From: Lactifluus volemus
Lineage: Eukaryota; Basidiomycota; Agaricomycetes; Russulales; Russulaceae
Reading direction: 5' to 3'
Length of the DNA stretch: 16,916 bases
NCBI GenBank assembly: GCA_022376515.1
Contig: WTXI01000546.1
Location: forward strand, 1 to 16,916
Part shown: one piece after another, positions 8,704-16,916 of the stretch
Layout: each line of letters begins with the position of its first letter
How positions within the stretch are numbered: the stretch's first letter is position 1
Program-made: the position numbers and the translations under genes
Notes under the pieces: generated by a model
The model's input: the letters and a program-made list of their open reading frames with translations, nothing else
Told to the model about the DNA's origin: nothing
The model's database searches: none

Positions 8704-11700
8704 TTAACCGTTCCCAGTGTATCTCTGCTTTTCGTATTCTCTCCATAAACTTTTCATGGCGGCCTTCCCTCCAGCGTCGAGAGAAGAAACCATGAAAGAA
8801 TCGCGTGTATGCTCGTTGAGCATGTCACACAAGACGAACAAGCCGGGTCGCAGTTCTCGTCGTATGTCTGCAGCCAGAACACACAACGGGTCGTTCAGCG
8901 CATCGAAATAAGACTGAAGGATGCACGTGACGTGTTTCGATAGCGGACGCGTTAATGATTCGGGCTTCTGCAGCTCGGCGGAGGGGTTGTGCACCCGGAC
9001 CAGGGTTTTTGTAGAGAGTGAAGTAAGAAGACGACCAAGGTCCTTGCTCTCGTCTACCCCAAGAGGGTGAGCCGGGTTTATCCATACAGGAAGGGTGTTG
9101 GCAACGATGGAATACTGCTTCACTCCGAGGAGAGGGCGTGGTCTGCGCAATGCAAATATCAACTGACGGATGATGTTGCTGAGATGCGGAAGTGTGGTGG
9201 CAACGAGATCTCTCCGCAGCCTGACGAGGACACCGAGAATGGAGACAATTTCACGAAATATGCCAACATTAGTCTCTGGATCATGTGCCTTCGAGCTGGC
9301 TAGCATTCTTGAGAGAAGGACCCAGACGGAGGTCACATTCTGTGGTCGGATAGAAGCGGGCTATCAAGGGTTAGCAGAAAACCCCGCTGGTGAAAATTGA
9401 GTGCTATACTTTCTTGGAACACAAGTCATTGATGAATGTCAGCATTGGCAAACGTAAGATTTGAGCATCGGGCAGCTTCGCATTGTTCACGAATGTATCG
9501 AGGCATTCCTTCACACACGCCTGTACAATTTTTAATGTGTCTAGATTTCCCTTGTGAGTTATCTAGTTCGACGAATATTGAGACACAAAACTGACTTTCC
9601 GGAGCATTGTGTAAGGCGAGAGATATGAGATGAACGAGACATGCTGTCCTGTCCAACGCGAGTCCATCGGAAGACAAAGCCTCACATACGAATTGCAGAT
9701 ACGAAGAAAATTCGGACGAAGAGAGCGTCCGGAGTAGCTTCGCCATGCTTTCATCAAGATCACAACGCTCTGCATGGGACATTAATTCTGAGCAGAGAAC
9801 AGAATATTGGTGGGCGCACGATCGGATGTTGATGAGTGTGTGAAGACCATATACGTTGTGACGATATATAGTAAATGTGACACTCTGTCCTCTGCCATGG
9901 AGAATAGTTGAAGCTCCGAGACCAAGACGGCATGGATGGCACTGCCGAATTTCGAGTCCTCAGGGTTGCAAGCGAGAAGAGATGGACACACTGCCCGCGC
10001 AATTTGTGTACCGAGACCGGGAGATGGGTTCTCTGCATAAGAAAGGTGAGTATGAATAGCTGTCAAAGAACCCTTGTTGAGGCTAAGCCATACTGGGGTG
10101 GCCAATAAATTTCCCAAAGGTGATAACGCGACTCCAAAGGAGAAGGACGTCGGAATAGACCAGTATCTCTTCCCGCTCGGATACATTATTTGAGGACAAG
10201 CGATGGAGCATGGGATGTAGCTGGCCCAGGACACGTTCGAATAAAGACGATAGACTTTCAACCAGATCCTGAGGTAACCTGACGTGATTCAAGACATCAA
10301 GTTCGTACGGCCAAAGGATAGACCTACGATGGGGTTGAAGAATTAGCCATCGCGATGTCCATCAATTGTTGAGTGGAGCTTCGGGGTGGAATGTTCGAAT
10401 CTTTCGACAAAAGCCAACTCGCCAATGGTTGCTCTCTGCAAACCCGAATAGCATCTAACAACCCATCCATGCTACCCCGGACGGCTGCTCGGAATGCAGC
10501 ACTACGGTATTATTGGTATCAACGGATGATCAAACCAGAATACACACGCTCACAGGAGGTGTCCATGCACTAGCTCTCTAGTAACCTGTTCCGCAGAAGC
10601 CTGAAGTGGTGAAGTCATCAGATAGTGCAAGTACCTCCCGCTTGCTTCGTGTTCCCATGAGCCTAGAAAGCTAAAACCTTTGGAAAGGAATGTCCTAACG
10701 ACTTGAAGAGCTCTATCTGTAGAGGGACTAGTGACCGAACCAAGGAGAAAGTCAAGGACCACAGCTCTCTTGAGAAAGTCATTCCGTAACATCTTCGGAA
10801 AGCACTCGGCTGGGGCGTGGAGGAGAAATGTATAAGCCTTCACGGCGTCACATATCTGGCTCTCTGCAGATACACGCTTCTTTTCGATCTTCCTTGGACT
10901 TGGATTCGTAACATCAACGGTGTCCAGGAAGGACGTTCTCGAATGCTGAACAGCAAAAAATGATGCTGCTCGGTTTAGCAATCATTAAGAACCACGCTGA
11001 GGTGTAAGCTCACATCTGATATTTTCCTGCTCCCAGAAATTAGCCGAATGGAGACATTCGTAAACAGTTGCGGCCGAAGATAAACCGCGTTGTGTATCTT
11101 CATACCCGAGATCGACACCGGGGAGGTGCAAGAGATTGAAAATGCGTTCTTGTTGAGCCGAAGACGCGTATGCGCTACAGAACTTAGTTCATCTACGAAT
11201 AGCATCTCGCAGAGCAACTTACTTGAAAACCCCCAGGTTTCTGTCCAATAACAGACGCAATAAGGCGACAGCAGCAAATGCATAGCCAGTTTCATGAGAA
11301 GATAGCTGTGAGGACCGTCCAAGCCACGCTTGAACGACAGGCCCATGTGGTGGAAGATGAACCTCTAAGAAAGCAAGAACGACGTCAAATAGGACCTGTT
11401 GCCGCTGAGAGTTGGGGTCGCGAGATTCTTGGTGTAGCAGATAACGAAACTTTTATTTCCGTGAGCGCGCTAAGTGCCATGTTAACGTGCCAAACTCACG
11501 ATCTCGACACCATATTCTGGCAACCAATCATCGACTTTGAGGACGACAGCGACCCGATCACTCAAGTCATTTTGATCACTGGAGAAATGTCGCGCTTGCA
11601 CAGACGTCTGCAAGGTTTGCAGAAACCGTAGAGCAGCCGCAGCCACGACTTGCGACGCCCAGACATCGCGGCGCCTGTCACTACTTCCGGAGATAGCAGC

Positions 11701-13691
11701 TTCCGTGCCCACGAGTATTGCCTCCCGAACGATGCCGTCAAATGACTCCGTTACGATGGCTTGCACCTTCACCTGCTCGGCCTCGGTGACGGTGTGTAGA
11801 GGAAGCGAGGATAACACGACCGCGGCGATTCGCGCTGCGAGCACAAAACTTACGGCGGCTGCATCTTCGAGTTCTTCCCGTGCCTTTCTAGGACTTTCGG
11901 ATGTTGATGTTCGCTTCTTTTTGCGTATTCCCCGTTCACGATCGGCTGCCGCCGCCCTTTCCATCTCGTGAAACGTCTCCCAGATATCTCGTAGCACGAC
12001 GACCACTCGTCTCGCTGTGTCGAGGGTTTGGCCAGGTGTGGTGTAGGTCCGCACAGCTTTGGATAGCTTGTCTAGATGGCCCATAGTAATGACAGGAGAT
12101 GCCACAAATCCGTCATAAGAGGTCCGTATCGAGGACGATGAGAGGTACGGAGAGGGTAGGGCGCACGAGTCTAGTAGGCGAGATATATGTATAGGCAGTG
12201 TACGCGTCTTCGAATGATATGAAAGGGAGAGAGAGAGGAGTTCGTGTGCCGGGATAGCGATGCGTTCTCCCCATGATGACTGCGGGATTGTGAGAAACCT
12301 CGAGAGGATACGACTTGTACTGGTTTCCACAAGTTCATGATCTATGCGGGAAAGCACACAGAGACATTGCATAGCTATCTCCGCACTCTCGTCTGATAGC
12401 CAGGTGATCTTTGGGGGAATGCAATTGCGGTCAAAGAGACTTACCATCTGTTGAAGTCAAGCACTCTACGCAGGCCTCGACTTCCCCTTTCAAGGGGACC
12501 ACTGTGTCTTCGTTCCTTGCGCTGAACAGTAGCTCGTCCTCCACAACCCCTAACAGGTCCAATCTCGACCGCCACACTTGGGTGCCGTGTAGAGTCCCCA
12601 ATCCCTGCAATATTTCTCCACAGGACGAGAAAAACACCATAGCTAATGAGCGGACGTCCACAGTGGAAGAGCCTCCGGAAGAGAAAGGCGAGCGATTCTT
12701 CCTTATAGTGTTGGTGAATGCAATCATGAGGAATGGGAGACTCGAAAGCAAATGAGGTGAAGACGAGGAAATGTGGGCTTGTAGAGCTTGGAAGAAAGGG
12801 TTGGCACGGGGGCTTTCGGCTATTTGTTTGAGACTATCAACATCGAAGAGTAACTCGACTCCCACGTCACAGATTTCTGTGCGTGTAGCCTGGCATGTAT
12901 CGCTCTCTTTTGAAACGAAGCTGAGCCATGCACCAATGTGATTCGTCATGAAAGCTTGGCATAACTGTGAATGGTATTATCAACACGATGGGTATCAGGG
13001 CTTTGCACAATGGGAGACAAACCTTCTTCTTATTCGTAAAATTTGATAAGGCAGCATGCAAGGAGAAAGTCACCAACATGCACATCTCGACCAGGCCTGT
13101 GGTCCCGCCGGACTCGGCTGTCTCCTCATTTAATACTCTTAGCATAGCTCCAAAGCATTCCAGCAGATTATCAGGCGAGAACTTTGGAGAAGCAAGGGAC
13201 CAAACTAGTGCAAGTGATTTCGAACAGGGGAAATATAGTTCGTCCCGCTTTTGCGAAGGCAGACTTGGCGAGTTGGACAACACAGAGAGGACTATAGGTA
13301 GTAACGGCACGCGATTCAAAAGAGTTGTAAGCCACGTAGCACTTCCAGAACTTGCTTTCGAGCCTTTAGTGCTCACAGACATAAGTATATCGTGCATGAG
13401 CTTCCAATACCGCACGTCCAAGACCGGGTTCGACGTACTACAGTCATTACTGAGAACACACGTGTGAACTAAGGGGGAAAAGACAAGATGCTCACGAATA
13501 ACGAGTCCCGTCTTTCAAAAGACGTGTCATACACCACTCGAGGATGACCTCTGCCTTCCTTGGGACATGGAAAGATGTTGCACGCCATGCCTCGTATGCA
13601 ATGTCAATTTTTGGGGATCTCCCGGCCTTGGAGGATCTGTTGGCGCTCTGAGAGCACGTACAAAACTTTGAACCGAGTCCTGGTGAGCCAT
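8704..13691 (-). CDS. URB2: URB2/NPA2, nucleolar 60S biogenesis factor, two frame breaks
   Basis: Urb2/Npa2 acts with Urb1/Npa1, Dbp6, Nop8 and Rsa3 in the earliest pre-60S particle and 27S rRNA processing. Twelve exons: 13691-13496, 13449-13023, 12964-12445, 12392-11500, 11449-11223, 11174-11014, 10965-10554, 10501-10328, 10278-10094, 10032-9596, 9540-9410, 9360-8704. With two missing bases allowed for this is about 1473 residues, longer than the yeast protein (about 1170). The diagnostic part is the C-terminal Urb2 domain: LSKHVTCILQSYFDAL, DIRRELRPGLFVLCDML, AMKSLWREYEKQRYTGNG. N-terminal landmarks are PKIDIAYEAW, KAEVILEW and NPVLDVRYWKL. The remainder is helical and repeat-like with no catalytic motif. 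The start MAHQDSVQSFVRALRAP at 13691 is preferred over an in-frame ATG at 13743, which only works because a base is lost near 13613-13616. The second loss is near 9873. The exon 8/9 junction is uncertain. Confidence 0.91.
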
Positions 13692-13899
13692 CCGAGTGTG
13701 CGTTCACACCGCACACCGCAAGGCTAGTGAGTTGGGAGAGCATACTCCTAACCTCAGACTGGGTTCAGGTGGTCCGTGCCTGACCGGAAACGGTTCTCCC
13801 GGCCGCTGTTCCGCGAATTGGCTGACTACTGACTCGGCAAAGAACACATTGGGATCGCAGCCGTGAAGGGCCTGGTGCTTCTGCGTCCTTCTCTCCTAT
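13692..13899. promoter_or_regulatory. Shared divergent promoter of URB2 and ITT1
   Basis: 208 bp between the URB2 start and the ligase start. It is fairly GC-rich, with no clear TATA box and a pyrimidine patch (cttctctcctat) just before the ligase ATG. An 84-codon - strand ORF overlapping its end (13765-14019) also covers the ligase's first exon in antisense and has no independent support. Confidence 0.55.
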
Positions 13900-15507
13900 A
13901 TGCCTACAGTCAGCCAACGGGAACTGGACATCTGTGCTGCACAAAGGAGTGAGGAGTGGGAGGTGCTTTCGGTGAGGCCTATGGGTTCGTGCGGTTTCAA
14001 ATTGATTGTTGATGACCATGCTGTAGTCTATCTACCCCGACTGTGTGTCTAAAGACTCCTCCAATGGCATCTTAACTTTCGAGGTTCCCGTCGAGCTTGG
14101 GCATCCCGTGGAGGCTCTCGTCACGGGAGGTGAGACCTCCGAAGCGCAGGGAGACCACTTATCCTTGTCGTCGCTCCCTCCTGTTCTCCTGGAAATTGTT
14201 CTTCCGCCCATGTACCCTCTATCTGAAGCACCTGAAATTGCTTCTTTTCACGTATCGGGCTCTTGGATCCCACACAGCGGTCACCTTCGGCAGGCTCTCA
14301 CGGAAATGTGGCAACCTGGGGAGAGCGTTCTATTTGCCTGGGTAGAGTGGATACTCAGCGCCGGCTTTCTCAAGTCGATGAACCTAATAGAGGATGATGT
14401 ATTGAGGTGCGTCATGACGTCACATGGGGTCCATCCTTCATTTCGCCGATCACGACATAGCAGAATCCGACATGCTGCGCCACAGTTATTACTCCCTTTC
14501 TTGTCCGCACACGAGAGTAGATCACGGTCATCAAAATTTAATCAGACATCGCATTCCTGTGGTGTGTGCTTTGAAACACGGAAAGGGTCACGATGTCTGC
14601 AATTGTTTTGCGGTCACGTTTTCTGTCGAGATTGTCTTAAAGATGGATGGAGCTTGTATATCGCGGAGGGAGATGTTGAGCGTGTAGGGTGTCTTGATCC
14701 TGAATGCGTAAAAGACGGAAAAGGAGCTAGCGAAGATGAAGTGAGAAGAATCGCAACAGAGGGAGAGGTGCGTCGTTGGAAGTGGCTGAGGGAGAAGAAG
14801 GCTGCAGAGAGGGGTGAGTCCGAGACCCGCACATCTTCCGACGCTTATTGTTTGCAGACCCTTCGATTGTGCTATGTCCGATGTTTCTCTGTCAGACACC
14901 TGTTCCGAAACCAGCGGGGGGAGAGATGCAAGACGGAACAGGCTGGGAAAGGCTACGGACGTGCCATGTCTGCAATTATTCTTTCTGTTCCTTTTGTAAG
15001 AGGACATGGTAAGGAAGAATAATGAATGATTGGGTGATAACCGTCCAACTGACGGCGCGACAGGCACGGACCATTATCTGATTGCCCCATTCAGATTGCA
15101 GAGAAGCTGATTATTGAGTACATGGAGACAACGGAAGAGTCACCCACGAGAAAGAGTATGGAGCGACGGTACGGAAGGAAGAACCTGGAAAAACTAGTGG
15201 CGAAGTACGAAGAAGATCGGGCGAACCGAGAATGGCTAGAGAAGAGCACGATGGGATGCCCTAGTTGCCATGTTCACGTGGAGAAATCAATGGGCTGTAA
15301 TCACGTAAGATGATTTGCGTCCGGATGTTGTTGCTTTCAACTGATATATACATATGATGAACATAGATGACATGCACCAAATGCAAGCAACATTTCTGCT
15401 ACCGGTGTGGCTCGAAACTTGAAGCGAGTAATCCATATGACCACTTTTCGAGACGCGGCGGGAGATGTTTTTCGAAACTATTTGATTTTACCGAGGTCTT
15501 CGAGTAG
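13900..15507 (+). CDS. ITT1: RBR E3 ubiquitin ligase with RWD domain, ITT1/RNF14 family
   Basis: RING-between-RING ligase that passes ubiquitin through a RING2 cysteine thioester. Yeast Itt1 is tied to translation termination and human RNF14 to stalled-ribosome responses; the role here is inferred from homology. Exons 13900-13971, 14027-14813, 14858-15008, 15064-15304, 15367-15507; 463 residues with all phases consistent. N-terminal RWD domain (about 5-143): LLEIVLPPMYPLSEAPEI, SGSWIP, ESVLFAWVEWI. RING1 from residue 202: CGVC, CGHVFCRDC, GCLDPEC. IBR: LCPMFLC, then CHVCNYSFCSFCKRTWHG. RING2: CPSCHVHVEKSMGCNHM, with the likely catalytic Cys415 in GCNHM (as in parkin), then CTKCKQHFCYRCG. The ending NPYDHFS then FSKLFDF is typical of fungal members. 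The start lies in a short exon whose MPTVSQRELDICAAQRSEEW leads into SIYPD, the usual RWD entry. Confidence 0.94.
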
Positions 15508-15848
15508 TCACGATATATAGGGGTCTCGGAAAGTACGAGGAGTTGGAAATCAAAATCAAATTTGTGGATTTTTTATTTTTATTTTTTAATTTTTTTTTCG
15601 TGCGAGGAGTGTACTCCTATATACTCGCTCCGCTCTTCTTGTCTTGTTACTATTAGATTCCGGTTTCTCCTTTTCTTCTTCTTCTTCTTCCTCGTCCTCT
15701 CCCTTTCCCCTCACCAACAACCGTCTCTCATTTCATTCAAAACTAACAGCCCAAGTTCGCTGATACCAGCCCATTTTTCAATACCCACCTGTATTTGCAT
15801 CACCCATACCCGTACCCGTATCCACACACCGCCTCAATATTTTCTCCT
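15508..15848 (+). promoter_or_regulatory. ITT1 3' flank and pyrimidine-rich promoter of the KH gene
   Basis: 341 bp without a gene. It has a T-rich run at 15568-15598 (terminator-like or nucleosome-depleting), a TATATA at 15618-15623 and a strongly CT-rich tract at about 15664-15712. The CT-rich tract resembles fungal core promoters, where transcription starts just downstream. The segment 15713-15848 is low-complexity (ccc/gta/tcc-like) and probably 5' UTR of the KH gene. Open frames here are low-complexity shadows. Confidence 0.6.
15673..15690 (+). repeat. TTC trinucleotide microsatellite
   Basis: About six near-perfect TTC units within the CT-rich promoter tract. It is likely length-variable between isolates. 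Confidence 0.7.
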
Positions 15849-16916
15849 ATGGCTATGGAAGTTTATACTACCGCCTTCTCCTATCCCCGCAGACCTCGTC
15901 ATGCTCGCAATGCGTCCCCCACTCTTGACTTTCCCTCACACTCCCAAACCGATCCTTACCAGCAGACACAATTCCAGCAACCTCATCACAACGGTCACAC
16001 AGAATCTCATGTCGCACCCGCTGCCCCTGACACGGAGGCCGTCCAAAAGCTGGCCGTCCTTGCTATGACCACTCAGGCTTGTCATGTCTCTTTCTCGATT
16101 GCAGACCACGCACCGGGTGGAATTTTCTTATATCTGGCGCATACCAGCAAGTGTTGTTTGCACGCGGAATGATCCTAAAGGACTGTCCCATCCAGGTACG
16201 TTGTCAACCTTGTTACAGAACTTTCAGGATCATCTCATTGCGGGCATTTTTTTATTATAGAACAGAGCCTCGATTAGGGTGCTTCGTTCCGAGGTACTGG
16301 ATTTCATGTCGTCGAAGCCTTCCTTGAAGCTGGAAGTTCGCCGTTGTTTGGATGAGATTGCTTCTCAAACGCTTGCCCATATTGCTGTCGTCAATAGCCC
16401 TTTATCTCTTTCGACGCGCACACCGCCAGATGGGATCAGCAGCAGTGCTGGATGGTCGGGTTTGGAAACTGAACGCGTCTGTGAGCTTGTCATCACAGGC
16501 CAGGGTGATTCGGTGGAGATCGCGCGGGTACGACTATTGGTGATGCTGGATGAACTGGTGTGTTTGGTGATTCCCTTCTCTGACTCACCTGACTTGATCT
16601 CACAGAGTGGCCTGCACACCGAGGCTTGCGAGATTGACCAAAAACTTCAAGCCATTGTCGCAGGTCGCAAACGTCACGTCCTGCAATCGGTTCAGGAGGA
16701 GACGGCGACTAATATCTACCTCCCCTCACCTTTACAAGGCCTTGTTGGCCCTGATGCCGCATCTGGTGTTTCTATGGGGCCCAGTGGTGCTCTCCGTCAG
16801 AACAGAAATACCGTCTGGATCTCCGGCGAATTTTTTGGGGTTCAACGCGCGCGGGATATGCTGATGCAACTGTCACTGAACAAGGCATGTCAATTGGCTT
16901 TGACCTCGGTCTAGGA
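15849..16916 (+). CDS. KH-domain RNA-binding protein, 5' part, one frame break
   Basis: Fungal multi-KH protein, distantly Bicaudal-C-like; KH domains bind single-stranded RNA. Exons 15849-16195, 16261-16557, and 16606 onward. The N-terminus is disordered and rich in His, Gln and Pro, starting MAMEVYTTAF. KH-like segment 1: EAVQKLAVLAMTTQACHVSF then FLISGAYQQVLFARGM, LKDCPIQ, and after the intron NRASIRVLRSEVLDF, DEIASQTLAHIAVVN. Segment 2: LQAIVAGRKRHVLQSVQEET, NIYLPSPLQGL, NTVWISGEFFGVQRARDML, with GRKR where a canonical GxxG would be. Exon 1 loses its frame at about 16119-16121 (GGTGG before AATTTT): one missing base joins both halves. The intron 16558-16605 is 48 nt with no stop. The open frame reaches TAG at 16912-16914, but family members usually continue with more KH units, so an intron probably begins near 16885. 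The gene is cut by the window edge. Confidence 0.83.

Noticed and set aside
13421..13445. GGGTTCGA resembling a tRNA T-loop box
   Set aside because: No acceptor stem, anticodon arm or A box around it; it lies within URB2 exon 2.
13765..14019. 84-codon - strand frame upstream of URB2
   Set aside because: It overlaps the first exon and intron of the ITT1-type ligase in antisense and has no recognisable domain.
15562..16068. 168-codon + strand frame, hydrophobic then Pro/Thr-rich
   Set aside because: Low-complexity translation of the T-rich and CT-rich promoter running out of frame into the KH gene.
1..16916. Possible secondary-metabolite or defence gene cluster
   Set aside because: None of the genes is a synthase, transporter, tailoring enzyme or known defence component; all are conserved housekeeping families.

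Overview
The window looks like nuclear DNA of a filamentous basidiomycete, most likely an Agaricomycete. Genes on both strands are cut by many short introns (44-65 nt, almost all GT-AG, with tiny exons of 9-28 nt). The proteins are ordinary fungal housekeeping proteins, and the promoters are pyrimidine-rich. There are no rRNA or tRNA genes, no CRISPR array and no recognisable transposase. I found no undescribed multi-gene system: this is a compact stretch of core eukaryotic genes. Its oddities lie in gene structure and in the sequence itself.

Layout, left to right: a PMU1-type histidine phosphatase (+, 203-1615) and an Mpv17/PMP22-family membrane protein (+, 1728-2684), both with broken frames; UTP4 of the small-subunit processome (-, 2911-5823); TIM10, a mitochondrial intermembrane-space chaperone (+, 5971-6367), divergent from UTP4; a 75-residue ZNF706/At2g23090-like zinc-finger protein (-, 6557-6960); L-threonine aldolase GLY1 (+, 7082-8588), divergent from it; URB2/NPA2 of 60S biogenesis (-, 8704-13691), convergent with the aldolase; an RWD + RING-IBR-RING ubiquitin ligase of the ITT1/RNF14 family (+, 13900-15507), divergent from URB2; and the 5' part of a KH-domain RNA-binding protein (+, 15849 to beyond the right edge).

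The genes do not form one pathway. Two serve ribosome assembly (UTP4 for 18S rRNA maturation, URB2 for 27S rRNA/60S), two are linked to mitochondrial or peroxisomal membranes (TIM10, Mpv17 family), and the rest serve amino-acid metabolism, ubiquitylation and RNA binding. Three short divergent spacers (147, 121 and 208 bp) must hold promoters for both flanking genes. Spacers under 300 bp at 1616-1727, 2685-2910, 6368-6556 and 8589-8703 show nothing beyond expected UTR and terminator sequence.

The most useful result is a set of single-base losses. The phosphatase has five, Mpv17 at least two plus an exon-phase mismatch, URB2 two and the KH gene one. UTP4, TIM10, the zinc-finger gene, the aldolase and ITT1 have none. 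Where the direction can be told, a base is missing, usually in a homopolymer, and the conserved protein simply resumes in the next frame. I read this as consensus-sequence error more readily than gene death, but reads are needed to decide.
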